Source of the DNA: Paenibacillus endophyticus | GTDB taxonomy: Bacteria > Bacillota > Bacilli > Paenibacillales > Paenibacillaceae | Assembly: GCF_014192395.1 (NCBI RefSeq) | Contig: NZ_JACHXW010000009.1 | Location: forward strand, 118,403 to 182,402 | Reading direction: 5' to 3' | Length of the DNA stretch: 64,000 bases | In this document: positions 26,921 through 36,846 of the stretch, in pieces | Position numbering within the stretch: the stretch's first letter is position 1 | Layout of the letters: every line of letters starts with the position of its first letter | Position numbers and translations under genes: made by a program | Notes under the pieces: generated by a model | Told to the model about the DNA's origin: nothing | The model's database searches: none | The model's input: only the letters and a program-made list of their open reading frames with translations

Positions 26921-27805
26921 TTGAAGGTGCGCAAAGCTATTATTCCGGCAGCAGGACTTGGAACAAGGTTCCTCCCAGCGACTAAGGCGATGCCTAAAGA
27001 AATGCTTCCAATTGTTGATAAACCAACTATTCAATACATAGTAGAAGAAGCAGTTGCATCAGGAATTGAAGATATTATTATTGTAACGGGTAAAGGGAAA
27101 AGAGCGATTGAAGATCATTTCGATAACTCTTTTGAATTAGAACAGAACCTATTGGAAAAAGGCAAGCTTGAGCTCTTAAATGAGGTTCAGAAATCTTCCA
27201 AAATGGTCGATATTCATTATATTCGACAAAAGGAAGCGAAAGGACTTGGACATGCGATATGGTGTGCAAGAAAATTTATTGGTAGTGAACCTTTTGCTGT
27301 TTTATTAGGCGATGATATTGTTCAAGCGGAGAAGCCTTGTTTAAAGCAAATGATTGAACAGTATGACATATACACATCCTCCATCATTGGGGTTCAGGCT
27401 GTTCCTGGAAATGAAGTGTCACGTTATGGCATTGTAGACGGTAGAGAAATTCATAACCGTCTCTTTAGTGTGAATAATTTGGTGGAGAAGCCTAAAAAGG
27501 AGGATGCTCCATCTAATATAGCGATTATGGGTCGGTACATATTGAGCCCTCGAATTTTTGAAATCCTTGAGAAACAAAGACCAGGTGCGGGCGGCGAAAT
27601 TCAGTTGACGGATGCGATTGCGGAGTTAAACCGTACAGAAGCTGTTTTTGCTTATGATTTCGAAGGAACAAGGTATGATGTTGGGGAGAAGATTGGGTTT
27701 ATTAAAACGCAGCTGGAGTTTGCTTTGCAGCGTGAGGATTTGAGGGACGAGCTTATGGAGTATCTTAAGCAGCTGCTCAATAAGGACGCATTGGTTAAAA
27801 CGTAA
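26921..27805 (+). CDS. galU: UTP-glucose-1-phosphate uridylyltransferase
   Basis: The enzyme makes UDP-glucose, precursor for polysaccharide and for UDP-sugar oxidation. The 294-residue protein begins [20 protein letters not shown] with the nucleotide-binding loop, and has [20 protein letters not shown] and [10 protein letters not shown], all standard for GalU. The start is TTG, with GAGGGGG 8 nt upstream, and gives the usual N-terminus. AT content rises from here on. Confidence 0.95.
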   Translation: MKVRKAIIPAAGLGTRFLPATKAMPKEMLPIVDKPTIQYIVEEAVASGIEDIIIVTGKGKRAIEDHFDNSFELEQNLLEKGKLELLNEVQKSSKMVDIHYIRQKEAKGLGHAIWCARKFIGSEPFAVLLGDDIVQAEKPCLKQMIEQYDIYTSSIIGVQAVPGNEVSRYGIVDGREIHNRLFSVNNLVEKPKKEDAPSNIAIMGRYILSPRIFEILEKQRPGAGGEIQLTDAIAELNRTEAVFAYDFEGTRYDVGEKIGFIKTQLEFALQREDLRDELMEYLKQLLNKDALVKT

Positions 27806-27905
27806 TTTTATTTTTAATGTTTGTAGGGAATTTTTGAATTCAAACAAAAATTTGATGTTCTCATAAACATTTTAAGCTTGTTTGCTATAAGGAGTGTAAC
27901 TGGAC

Positions 27906-28511
27906 ATGTATATAAAGATAAAACGAATAATAGATATTATTCTTTCTTTAATAGGACTTATTATATTATCGCCGCTGTTTGTGATCCTTATTATAGCTAT
28001 TAAATTTGACTCAAAGGGACCAGTGTTATTTAAACAAAAGCGTGTAGGAATTAATAAGACTCATTTTAATATTTTGAAGTTCCGAACAATGAGAACTGAT
28101 ACTCCTAAGGACACTCCAACTCATTTACTAGAAAATCCTTCACAGTATTTGACGAACACGGGAAGATTCTTGAGAATGACTTCTTTAGACGAGTTACCAC
28201 AGATTTGGAATATTTTTATTGGACAAATGAGTATTGTTGGTCCAAGACCAGCACTTTGGAATCAGTATGATCTTATTGAAGAGAGAGATAAGTTTGATGC
28301 AAATGATTTACCTCCTGGTTTGACTGGTTGGGCGCAGATTAATGGAAGAGATGAACTTTCTATTGAGGCAAAAGCAAAATTGGATGGAGAATATGTTGAA
28401 AAAATAAGTTTTTGGATGGATGTAAGATGCTTTATGGGTACCATCATTAGTGTTGTCAAAAGTGACGGTGTTGTTGAAGGCGGGACTGGAACAAAAAAAG
28501 AAATTGCCTAG
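27906..28511 (+). CDS. Initiating sugar-1-phosphate transferase (PglC/WcaJ family)
   Basis: This enzyme starts the repeat unit by moving a sugar 1-phosphate from a UDP-sugar to undecaprenyl phosphate at the membrane. The 201-residue form is the small PglC type: one re-entrant hydrophobic helix (IIDIILSLIGLIILSPLFVI, residues 8-27), then KQKRVGINKTHFNILKFRTM, the catalytic Asp-Glu pair in TSLDELPQIWNIF and MSIVGPRPAL. The C-terminus GLTGWAQINGRD is conserved. It is low in GC, like all genes up to 39394. Confidence 0.93.
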   Translation: MYIKIKRIIDIILSLIGLIILSPLFVILIIAIKFDSKGPVLFKQKRVGINKTHFNILKFRTMRTDTPKDTPTHLLENPSQYLTNTGRFLRMTSLDELPQIWNIFIGQMSIVGPRPALWNQYDLIEERDKFDANDLPPGLTGWAQINGRDELSIEAKAKLDGEYVEKISFWMDVRCFMGTIISVVKSDGVVEGGTGTKKEIA

Positions 28512-28561
28512 ATTAAAGAAATGAGTTCTTCAGGAAATGTAAGTAGAATAGAGGTATAGAT

Positions 28562-29464
28562 ATGTTATTAGTTACTGGAATTACAGGCCATACCGGAAAG
28601 TATTTTTTAAAAGAACTTATGAATAATAACTATCAAGGCCCAATCCGATGTATTGTTAGAAATTCATCGAATACTTCTTTATTGGATGAGAGTGGTTTGA
28701 ACATAGAAAAAGTTGTTGGGGACTTAAGCGACAACGCTTTTATTGAAAAAGCTATGAGTGGTGTTGAGACGGTAATGCATATCTATAATATTCACCACTC
28801 TCCAGTGATTGTACAAGCAGCAATAAGTAATCAAGTAAAAAGAGCGATACTGGTCCATACCACTGGAATATATTCAAATTTCAAGGATGCTTCTCAGGGA
28901 TATAAAAAAGTCGAAAAGAGAGTTCTTGAATTAACTCAAAATAATGATTGCCAAACAAGTATTACAATTCTCAGACCAACTATGATATATGGAGATATGT
29001 GTGATAGCAATATGAGTAAGTTTATTAAGATGGTTGATAAGTTTAGAGTTATTCCAGTTATCAATAAAGGCGAAAACTTACTGCAACCTGTTAATGCAAG
29101 AGATTTAGGTAAGGCTTTTTTTAGTGTGTTAATATCTCCGATAGAGACGGCTGGGAAGGCTTATGACCTTTCAGGTGATCAACCAATAAAGATGATTGAT
29201 GTTTTTAACAAAATAAGTAGGGAATTAAACAAGAGGACTTTTTACATTAGTGTTCCTTTAAATATAGGTGTATTTATATCGAAATTCATTAAAACATTTA
29301 CGCTAGGAAAAATTAATTACATTGAAAAAATTCAAAGAATGGGAGAAAACAGGAGTTATCGGCATGATGAAGCAACTATTGATTTCGGATATAAACCGAT
29401 TTCCTTTGAAGAAGGGATACGAAGAGAGGTTGAGGAATATTTGGGGGAAAGTAAAATAAAATGA
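28562..29464 (+). CDS. NAD(P)-dependent SDR, possible 4-keto-sugar reductase
   Basis: A 300-residue extended/atypical SDR with the cofactor loop LLVTGITGHTGKYF at the N-terminus. GFKPISFEEGI-like sequence (GYKPISFEEGIRREVEEYL) at the C-terminus is shared with nucleotide-sugar epimerases and reductases. Between the initiating transferase and a GT4 enzyme it could reduce the 4-keto sugar made by the CapD-type dehydratase, as WbpV/WreQ do for quinovosamine. That role is inference. The stop overlaps the next start (ATGA). Confidence 0.8.
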   Translation: MLLVTGITGHTGKYFLKELMNNNYQGPIRCIVRNSSNTSLLDESGLNIEKVVGDLSDNAFIEKAMSGVETVMHIYNIHHSPVIVQAAISNQVKRAILVHTTGIYSNFKDASQGYKKVEKRVLELTQNNDCQTSITILRPTMIYGDMCDSNMSKFIKMVDKFRVIPVINKGENLLQPVNARDLGKAFFSVLISPIETAGKAYDLSGDQPIKMIDVFNKISRELNKRTFYISVPLNIGVFISKFIKTFTLGKINYIEKIQRMGENRSYRHDEATIDFGYKPISFEEGIRREVEEYLGESKIK

Positions 29465-30570
29465 AAAAAATACTAATACTAGCCAATCATTTTATTACTA
29501 TCTATGCTTTTAGAAAAGAATTGGTTAAAGAATTGCTACAACAAAACAATAAAGTAATTCTTGCACTACCAACATCAGAGGATAACAAATATTTTGCAGA
29601 TATGGGATGTGAAATAATTGAGACACCTCTTGACAGAAGAGGCACAAATCCATTCTCCGATATTAAGCTATTATTTCAATATGTAAAGATAATTAGGGAT
29701 ATGAAACCAGATATAGTTCTCACCTATACTATAAAGCCCAACACGTATGGGGGAATAGCAGCGAGAATATGTGGAGTAAAGACAATACACACTGTAACAG
29801 GTTTAGGGTCAGTTTACATTCAAGATATGTGGCAAAAAAATATAGCGGTCTTTCTTAATAGAATAGCTTTTAAATTAGCATCAAAAGTAGTTTTTCTAAA
29901 TGAAGATAATAAAGAATTTTATAAACAAATAAAAATTATCTCGACTAAACACGATACTATGATTGTACCAGGTTCTGGTGTTAATTTAGATAATTTTAAA
30001 TATGAGATACAACAAAGTAGTGAAAGGATTACTTTTACTTTTGTCGGTAGAATACTTAAAGATAAAGGAATTGAAGAGTACTTATTAGCTGCTAAAGAAC
30101 TGGTTTCAAAGTATAACTATGTTGATTTCGAAGTAGTTGGATTTGTTGATGAAGAGAAGTATATCGAACTTCTCGATAAATATGAAAAAGAAGGAATTAT
30201 CAAGTACTTTGGAAAAAGAAACGATATTCCTAGTATTATGAAAAAGTCGAGCTGTATTGTATTACCATCTTATGGGGAAGGCCGAGGTACAGTTCTTCAA
30301 GAAGGAGCTGCGGTTGGGAGACCATTAATAACTTGTAACACTTACGGATGTAAGGAAAATGTGGAAGAAGGATATAACGGTTTTTTATGTAAAGTGGCTG
30401 ATACGGAATCCCTTAAGAATACTATGATGAAATTTATTAGTTTATCAAAAGAAGAAAAGGAATTGATGGGGAAAAGAAGCCGTGAAAAGGCGGAAACAGA
30501 GTTTGATCGAAAGCTTGTTACAAGAGCTTATACAAAGGAAATAATAAGAATAGTAAAAGGTAAGGAATGA
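29461..30570 (+). CDS. Family 4 glycosyltransferase (CapM/PglA-like)
   Basis: This GT-B fold glycosyltransferase has 369 residues. The N-terminal acceptor domain contains DIVLTYTIKPNTYGGIAAR and TVTGLGSVYI, features of the PglA/CapM subgroup that add the second sugar to an undecaprenyl-PP-sugar. The C-terminal GT4 domain starts about residue 185 (FTFVGRILKDKGIEEYL) and has the nucleotide-sugar motif LPSYGEGRGTVLQEGAAVGRP. It is coupled to the SDR gene before it, consistent with acting directly after the first sugar is in place. Confidence 0.9.
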   Translation: MKKILILANHFITIYAFRKELVKELLQQNNKVILALPTSEDNKYFADMGCEIIETPLDRRGTNPFSDIKLLFQYVKIIRDMKPDIVLTYTIKPNTYGGIAARICGVKTIHTVTGLGSVYIQDMWQKNIAVFLNRIAFKLASKVVFLNEDNKEFYKQIKIISTKHDTMIVPGSGVNLDNFKYEIQQSSERITFTFVGRILKDKGIEEYLLAAKELVSKYNYVDFEVVGFVDEEKYIELLDKYEKEGIIKYFGKRNDIPSIMKKSSCIVLPSYGEGRGTVLQEGAAVGRPLITCNTYGCKENVEEGYNGFLCKVADTESLKNTMMKFISLSKEEKELMGKRSREKAETEFDRKLVTRAYTKEIIRIVKGKE

Positions 30571-30574
30571 GGAA

Positions 30575-30845
30575 ATAAGTTTATATGAGTCGGGCATTGA
30601 TCCTACCAATGTAGTGGGAAATGAAGAAATAAAAATTCCACGGTAGACTTTACATCAGATGAGATGAGGCTTAAAGAAGCTCAGTTTCATATTGTAGCTG
30701 TACCTACTCCAATCAATTCTGATAAAATCCCAGACCTTGCTCCGGTTGAAGGTGCCAGTTCGATCATTTGACGTAACCTTACAAGGGGTTAAATTGTTGT
30801 ATATGAATCGTTTATCCAGGTGCTACAGAAGTTTCTGAAAGAGAG
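30575..30845 (+). pseudogene. Remnant of a second UDP-sugar 6-dehydrogenase
   Basis: This stretch aligns with codons about 48-130 of the intact dehydrogenase that follows at 30919. Reading ESGIDPTNVVGNEEIK in one frame, then TVDFTSDEMRLKEAQFHIVA and VPTPINSDKIPDLAPVEGAS in another, it carries a frameshift near 30645 and two in-frame stops near 30769 and 30790. The NAD-binding start and all of the catalytic and C-terminal domains are missing. The match is clear but far from identical, so this is not a fresh local duplication; it is more likely what remains of an allele from another polysaccharide type after recombination. Confidence 0.85.
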
Positions 30846-30918
30846 TTTGATAGAAAAATTGTTGTTAATGCTTGCATGAATCAAGTTGAAAAAATATGTA
30901 AAGGTAGGGAATAAGACT

Positions 30919-32238
30919 ATGGAGTTATATCAAATGATTATTAATAGAGATGCTAAAGTAGCAGTAATAGGGTTGGGTTACGTTGGAATGCCACTAGCAG
31001 TTGCTTTTGCTAAAAAACTGGATGTAATAGGATTTGATTTAAACGAAAAGAAAATAGAATTATATAAATCTGGCATTGATCCAACGAATGAAGTAGGTAA
31101 TGATGCTATCAGAGGGACTACGGTGGAGTTTACATCAGACGAAACTAAGCTAAGGGGAGCTAAATTTCATATAGTGGCTGTTCCTACTCCGATAAATACA
31201 GATAAAACACCAGATCTTGCACCGGTTGAAGGGGCTAGTGTTATTGTAGGCAGAAATTTGACCAAAGGTTCTATTGTAGTATTTGAATCTACTGTATATC
31301 CAGGTGTAACTGAGGATATTTGTATTCCTATACTTGAAAGAGAATCAGGATTAAAGTGTGGTATTGATTTTAAAGTAGGGTATTCTCCGGAACGCATTAA
31401 TCCAGGTGATAAGATTCATACTCTTGAGAGCATAATCAAATTAGTATCGGGTATGGATGAAGCGAGTTTAGAAGAGATATCTAAAGTATACGAATTAGTA
31501 ATAGAAGCTGGTGTTCATAGAGCTAGTTCTATAAAGGTGGCCGAAGCAGCAAAGGTTGTAGAAAATAGCCAACGAGACATAAACATTGCGTTTATGAATG
31601 AACTTGCTATGGTGTTTGATCGCATGGATATTAATACCAATGATGTTATTGAAGCAATGAATACTAAGTGGAATGCATTGGGTTTTTATCCAGGGCTTGT
31701 AGGTGGACATTGTATTGGTGTAGATCCATATTATTTCGTTTATGAGGCTGAAAGATTGGGTTACCATAGTCAGATAATACTGTCTGGAAGAAAGATCAAC
31801 GATGGTATGGGATCATTTGTAGCCGATGCAATTATTAAAAAACTAATTCATGCAAACAAAGTAGTAAAGCAAGCTAAAGTCGTTATTTTAGGTGTAACCT
31901 TTAAGGAAAACTGTCCTGATATAAGAAATTCTAAAGTTGTAGATATAATTAAAAGGCTTAATGAGTACGGTATAAATCCAATTGTAGTAGATCCTCAAGC
32001 AGATAAATCGGATGCAAAACGAGAATATGGAATTGAACTAGCTGATCTTGAAGCTATTAATAACGCTGATTGTCTCGTATTCACAGTTGCCCACAAAGAG
32101 TTTAAGTATATGAGTAAGGAAAAGATTGATCAGATGTTTGGTGAATTTGAAAATAATCAAAAGATAATAATAGATGTGAAAAGTATACTAGAAAGTAAGG
32201 AAATAAGAAGTTATGGTTATAGCTACTGGAGTTTATAA
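30919..32238 (+). CDS. UDP-N-acetylhexosamine 6-dehydrogenase (WbpO/TviB-like)
   Basis: The enzyme oxidises C6 of a UDP-N-acetyl-hexosamine twice with NAD to make a uronic acid, giving the polymer negative charge. It has 439 residues, with NAD loop VAVIGLGYVGMPLAVAFAK, the helix region VAVPTPINTDKTPDL, conserved GYSPERINPGDK, the catalytic Lys in SIKVAEAAKVVENSQRDINI and nucleophile Cys in PGLVGGHCIGVDPYY. GFTFKENCPDIRNSK-like sequence (GVTFKENCPDIRNSKV) marks the UDP-binding domain. The pattern fits WbpO/TviB more than UDP-glucose dehydrogenase. The ATG at 30919 follows AGGGA by 8-9 nt; an upstream TTG at 30886 would overlap remnant sequence. Confidence 0.92.
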   Translation: MELYQMIINRDAKVAVIGLGYVGMPLAVAFAKKLDVIGFDLNEKKIELYKSGIDPTNEVGNDAIRGTTVEFTSDETKLRGAKFHIVAVPTPINTDKTPDLAPVEGASVIVGRNLTKGSIVVFESTVYPGVTEDICIPILERESGLKCGIDFKVGYSPERINPGDKIHTLESIIKLVSGMDEASLEEISKVYELVIEAGVHRASSIKVAEAAKVVENSQRDINIAFMNELAMVFDRMDINTNDVIEAMNTKWNALGFYPGLVGGHCIGVDPYYFVYEAERLGYHSQIILSGRKINDGMGSFVADAIIKKLIHANKVVKQAKVVILGVTFKENCPDIRNSKVVDIIKRLNEYGINPIVVDPQADKSDAKREYGIELADLEAINNADCLVFTVAHKEFKYMSKEKIDQMFGEFENNQKIIIDVKSILESKEIRSYGYSYWSL

Positions 32239-32286
32239 TATGTTATTAACATTATATAGACATGAAGCCTTAAGAGGTGTAAACAT

Positions 32287-33399
32287 ATGAACGTGCTTCA
32301 GATAGCAGTTGGTGTTAGTGGAAGTAAAGTTTATAATAAACTGTTTTCAGAGTTTAAGAAGCAAAATCTTCAATTCAAGGTATATGTACCACTACATCAA
32401 AACAAGAATATAAAAGATATAGATTTCAAAGAATTTCCATTTCCATATTATTCGAGTAGAGTTATAAAACCCTATGACAAAGTTGTCTATTACACTAAAA
32501 TATGTAGAATGGTAAAGGACGTTGAGTTGAACTTTAATTTATCTGAAGTTTCTTTACTACATGCTCATAGTCTATTCAGTGATGGCGCAGTAGCATACGA
32601 ATTATATAAAAAATATAATATTCCTTATATAGTAGCGGTGAGAAATACTGATGTAAATAAATATTTTAAATATGCATTTCATCTGCGGAAATATGCATTG
32701 AAAATTATGAGAAATGCAAAAAAAGTAATATTTATTTCTCCTTCTTATCAGAAATATGTTCTTGATAAATATGTACCCAATATCGCAAAAAAGGAAATTA
32801 TATTCAAAACTAAAGTGATTCCTAATGGTGTTGATGAATTTTGGCTGAATGAAACACTTGTTAGAAGAAATATAAATATAAAAAATCCTAGATTAATTTT
32901 TGTGGGTAGAATTGATAAGAATAAGAACTTAAAATCAGTATTGCAAGTTGTTCAGCTACTAAGAAATAAAGGCTTAGAAAGCACACTTGAAGTCGTAGGG
33001 GATGGTCCACTGCGTGATGAACTTCAAAAGGAGTGTGAAATTGACAATAATATAGTCTTTCATGGAGCTATTTATGATAAAGAAGTGCTAAGAGATATGT
33101 ATTTTAATAGTGATATACTTGTAGTTCCTTCGTTTACGGAAACTTTTGGTTTGGTTTATCTTGAAGCAATGAGTTGTGGAATGCCTATAATATATACAAA
33201 AAATCAAGGGTTTGATGGTTTTTTTGAAGAAGGAAAAGTAGGTTATGCAGTAGATCCATACAATCCTAAGAATATGCTAAACGCTATAAATGAAATCATG
33301 GATAATTATGAAGATATTTCAGCGTACTGTTTTGAAGCTGTTAAAGCTTTTGAATGGGAAAATATAGCTAAGGACTATCTGGAGCTTTACTTCAATTAA
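32287..33399 (+). CDS. Family 4 glycosyltransferase
   Basis: A 370-residue GT-B enzyme that should extend the repeat unit at the inner membrane face. The C-terminal donor-binding part starts near residue 200 (PRLIFVGRIDKNKNLKSVL) and has the GT4 motif ETFGLVYLEAMSCGMPII (E-x7-E type). The N-terminal part includes SLLHAHSLFSDGAVAYEL. Donor and acceptor are unknown. AGAGGTG lies upstream of the ATG. Confidence 0.88.
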   Translation: MNVLQIAVGVSGSKVYNKLFSEFKKQNLQFKVYVPLHQNKNIKDIDFKEFPFPYYSSRVIKPYDKVVYYTKICRMVKDVELNFNLSEVSLLHAHSLFSDGAVAYELYKKYNIPYIVAVRNTDVNKYFKYAFHLRKYALKIMRNAKKVIFISPSYQKYVLDKYVPNIAKKEIIFKTKVIPNGVDEFWLNETLVRRNINIKNPRLIFVGRIDKNKNLKSVLQVVQLLRNKGLESTLEVVGDGPLRDELQKECEIDNNIVFHGAIYDKEVLRDMYFNSDILVVPSFTETFGLVYLEAMSCGMPIIYTKNQGFDGFFEEGKVGYAVDPYNPKNMLNAINEIMDNYEDISAYCFEAVKAFEWENIAKDYLELYFN

Positions 33400-33462
33400 T
33401 ATTTATTAGATATGGATCATAGATATTGAATTTAAATAGGTAATTTTGCGAGGTTATTATTA

Positions 33463-34647
33463 ATGAATAAGCTACTCTGGTATTTAACTCTATCAGCTTC
33501 TGTATGGATTACCTACTTTGGTTCTATCTCAAGCTTTATTGGTGAGGTTTATCCGTTTCAAATATTTGTAGTAATAAATTTTTGTATGATAATCTTAAAA
33601 AAAGAAATTAAAGTCAACAAAATTATCGCAATTACATTATTGTTATTTATATTTATTCTAATATATGGATTTACATCTTTATATTGGGTGGATGATCAAT
33701 CTGTAAGTGTGAAAAAGGCAGCACATTATCTTATTGGAATACTGTTTTTAATTCAATTCACAATAATTGTTAATAGATATTCGAAATTAAGACAGAGTAT
33801 ACATGTTTTTTCTGTGAATTTTTATTTAGTAATGTTGATTAGTATACTCGAAATTATTAGTGGTAACTACCACCACGCTACACACTTTATTCAGACAAAT
33901 AATGTAAATTCTTTCGGTTATCATTTCCCTTTAGTAATGTTTAATAATACTAATGACCTAGCTGTATTCCTTTTTTTGTTTTTCCCAATTGCTCTGTATA
34001 ATTTATTAGACTTAAAGAAATTCAAAAAAACAACAGTTTTCACTGTGTATCTTATAACGACATTTATAATTTATAATACTGAGAGTAGATTGGGAATTTT
34101 TTTGATTATATTATATGGGGTTTTGTTCCTTCTTTATAGTATGTTATATCACGTCAAAAATAGAAATTTGAAATTGTTCTTTCTTTTAATAAGTACTAGT
34201 TCGGTTGCTATTTTTTTAATATTTGAATCAACCTTCATTAATAATATTTTTGATGCTATTAAATATGATCCTAGAATTACGTTATTTAATATGGCTTTGG
34301 ATTCATTTTCTAAAACATTTACTTTGGGTTTTGGCATTGGTGGTCTTTATAACATCACATCTATAAATATACATAATTATATTTTAGAAATATTTTTTGA
34401 ATTTGGTTTATTAGTATTTGCTCTATATTTTTCATGGCTAGTTTATATATATACTAAACTGAATAAAGTTAAGAGTGTTATATATTCGGAAAATATATTA
34501 GTTTTTTATTTAAAACTAAATATATTACTTATACCAGTATGGGGAGGAATTTCATCTACTATGACAAGTAATCCGTTTATATGGATATTTTATGCTATAG
34601 TGGTACTATCTGCAAGTATTTTAAACGATACTGGAAAAAAGAGGTGA
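33463..34647 (+). CDS. wzy: O-antigen/EPS polymerase, Wzy type
   Basis: This hydrophobic 394-residue protein has about ten to eleven transmembrane segments and a larger extracellular loop in the middle to C-terminal half (around residues 260-310, with GFGIGGLYNITSINIHNYILE). The NxxLE-like ending of that loop and the cluster position between transferases and flippase fit a Wzy-type polymerase that links lipid-borne repeat units outside the membrane. Sequence conservation in this family is low, so the call relies on topology and context. Confidence 0.8.
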   Translation: MNKLLWYLTLSASVWITYFGSISSFIGEVYPFQIFVVINFCMIILKKEIKVNKIIAITLLLFIFILIYGFTSLYWVDDQSVSVKKAAHYLIGILFLIQFTIIVNRYSKLRQSIHVFSVNFYLVMLISILEIISGNYHHATHFIQTNNVNSFGYHFPLVMFNNTNDLAVFLFLFFPIALYNLLDLKKFKKTTVFTVYLITTFIIYNTESRLGIFLIILYGVLFLLYSMLYHVKNRNLKLFFLLISTSSVAIFLIFESTFINNIFDAIKYDPRITLFNMALDSFSKTFTLGFGIGGLYNITSINIHNYILEIFFEFGLLVFALYFSWLVYIYTKLNKVKSVIYSENILVFYLKLNILLIPVWGGISSTMTSNPFIWIFYAIVVLSASILNDTGKKR

Positions 34648-34653
34648 GAACTT

Positions 34654-35574
34654 TTGCTGGACTTTATATATAAGTCATTGTTTATTCTTTCGAAACATGG
34701 TAAAGAAGATACCTATATCTTTAAATATTTTCGAAAAGCTTCTAAGTTGTTGGTAAACATTATCTACCCGTTTTATTTTAGCTGGATAAAGAAAACGGGA
34801 ATTGGAATAGAACCTGCAAGTAAAAATAATGTTATTATTTCTTTGACCTCTTTTCCTGCAAGAATTAATTATGTTTGGATATGTATTGAAACATTGTTAA
34901 GACAGGAGACAATGCCTAATAAAATTATATTATGGCTAGCAGACAGTCAGTTTACAGGTATAGATGATTTGCCTTCTAAGTTGCTTAAATTACAAAAAAG
35001 AGGATTAGAAATTCGTTTTTGTGAGGATTTACGGTCTCATAAAAAATATTATTATACAATGAAAGAGTACCCAAATTCTAACATACTGATTGTTGATGAT
35101 GATATGTTTTACCCCAAAAATTTAGTAACTAGATTACTGGTATCGTCCAAGAAAAATCCTAATACGGTATGTTGTAATCGTGGACATGTTATGCAAGCTA
35201 CTGAAGATAGTATTAGCCCTTATTCTAATTGGCTGAGGAAAACTGAAAAAAACGTTCCTAGCTACGAATTATGCCCAACTGGATGTGGTGGTGTTCTGTA
35301 TCCACCAGGTTCATTAATTGAAGATGTTTTTGACAAGAGTGACATTATGAAATTATGCCTTAATGCGGATGATTTATGGTTAAAAGTAATGGGCTTACTT
35401 AACAAAACAAAGGCAATTAAAACAGATTCTAACATGATTGATTATTTTGATATAATTCAAACACAGCACGTAAAATTGACAAAATCAAATGTCGGAGAGA
35501 ATATGAACGATATTCAATTGAATAATATATTAAGGAAATATCATATTAATTTTAAAGAGCTTTTCCGTAATTGA
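34654..35574 (+). CDS. GT-A type glycosyltransferase
   Basis: A 306-residue protein whose core starts VIISLTSFPARINYVWICIE (about residues 62-81), followed by a metal-binding DxD element in ILIVDDDMFYPKNLV (about residues 144-158). LCPTGCGGVLYPPGSL and NADDLWLKVMGL are conserved in a family of GT-A capsule enzymes. Start is TTG with GAGGTGAG upstream. The sugar transferred is unknown. It follows the polymerase by 6 bp. Confidence 0.8.
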   Translation: MLDFIYKSLFILSKHGKEDTYIFKYFRKASKLLVNIIYPFYFSWIKKTGIGIEPASKNNVIISLTSFPARINYVWICIETLLRQETMPNKIILWLADSQFTGIDDLPSKLLKLQKRGLEIRFCEDLRSHKKYYYTMKEYPNSNILIVDDDMFYPKNLVTRLLVSSKKNPNTVCCNRGHVMQATEDSISPYSNWLRKTEKNVPSYELCPTGCGGVLYPPGSLIEDVFDKSDIMKLCLNADDLWLKVMGLLNKTKAIKTDSNMIDYFDIIQTQHVKLTKSNVGENMNDIQLNNILRKYHINFKELFRN

Positions 35575-35635
35575 AAGCGTTTTTGAAACAACATTAATGT
35601 AGATTCTGAATACTATATTTGAATGGAGGCCCTTA

Positions 35636-36736
35636 ATGAATAATTCTACGAATAAATTAAAAATTGGAGTTATTACATTTCATAGAGCAATTAATTATGG
35701 AGCAATATTGCAGGTATTTGCACTACAAGAAAAGTTAAAAGAACTCGGTACGGATCCTTATATATTAGATTACCGAAATAAAAAATTAGAGCAGCACCAT
35801 AAAGAAATGAAGTTATTTGATAGTAAAGGAATTAAAGGTTTAATTGTATATATGTTAATGAAGAAAAACTACAATAAGAAATTTAATGCATTTAGAGATT
35901 TTTCTCGAAAATATATAAACACTAGTGAGCCTTATTATAGTCTCAAAGAATTAGAAAAAGCGGATAGCATTTATGATAAATATGTAACTGGTAGTGATCA
36001 AGTATGGAATTATGCTATAAGTAATCTTGATTCGGCATACTTTTTAAGTTTTACTAGCAATATTTCCAAAAAGAACTCTTACGCTGCGAGTTTCGGTGTA
36101 AAGAGTTTACCTGAAAAAGAAACTAAGGAATATTACAATCTATTAAAAGACTTTAATAATATTTTAGTTAGAGAAAAACAAGGAGCTAAGATAATAAATC
36201 AGTTATTTAACAAAAATGTTGATGTTGTTTTGGATCCAACTCTTCTAATTACTAAAGATAAATGGTTTGAACTTGCTAAGGATAACTTGAAATTTAAATA
36301 TATACTAGTATACGCATTTGGTGGTTCGAAATATATTATGGAATTAGCTAAGAATTTATCCATGATGACAGGATATAAAATTATCGCTATTTCAAGTACT
36401 TATAGAAAAAGTAAAAATGTAAGATATATAAAAACGGCAGGACCTGAAGAATTTTTGGGATTGTTTAAAAATGCAGAATACATAGTGACAAACTCTTTTC
36501 ATGGGACAGCGTTTTCTATTAATTTTAATAAACAATTTTTCACTGAACTTTTACCTAATTCTGTGGGTACAAATTCTAGAATGGAAGATATTTTAGATTT
36601 GTTTGATTTAAGGAATAGACAGATACTAAGTAGTGATTCTAGCGTGGCTAATTTTCCAATTGATTATAGTAAAGTAAATCAAATTTTGGAGATTGAACGT
36701 GAGAAATCAATCAATTTATTAAAGGATATATTATAA
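35636..36736 (+). CDS. Polysaccharide pyruvyl transferase
   Basis: The enzyme adds a ketal-linked pyruvate from phosphoenolpyruvate to a sugar, an acidic decoration. It is a 366-residue member of the PS_pyruv_trans family, with start IGVITFHRAINYGAILQVFA, the motif TGSDQVWNYA, conserved SYAASFGV, LDPTLLITKDKW and the C-terminal NSFHGTAFSI. It ends 110 bp before the flippase gene. Pyruvylated polymers are also the ligands of SLH domains like those of the protein at 20670, but whether this enzyme acts on that polymer is unknown. Confidence 0.9.
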   Translation: MNNSTNKLKIGVITFHRAINYGAILQVFALQEKLKELGTDPYILDYRNKKLEQHHKEMKLFDSKGIKGLIVYMLMKKNYNKKFNAFRDFSRKYINTSEPYYSLKELEKADSIYDKYVTGSDQVWNYAISNLDSAYFLSFTSNISKKNSYAASFGVKSLPEKETKEYYNLLKDFNNILVREKQGAKIINQLFNKNVDVVLDPTLLITKDKWFELAKDNLKFKYILVYAFGGSKYIMELAKNLSMMTGYKIIAISSTYRKSKNVRYIKTAGPEEFLGLFKNAEYIVTNSFHGTAFSINFNKQFFTELLPNSVGTNSRMEDILDLFDLRNRQILSSDSSVANFPIDYSKVNQILEIEREKSINLLKDIL

Positions 36737-36846
36737 AAGTTTTTAAAGTGAAACTTTAGTATTCAAGAACTCTATGATTTAGTGAAAAGCAAACGGAAAT
36801 CAACTACAGTAAATGTTGGTATGTTCATGTGGAATGTGGGGGAATA

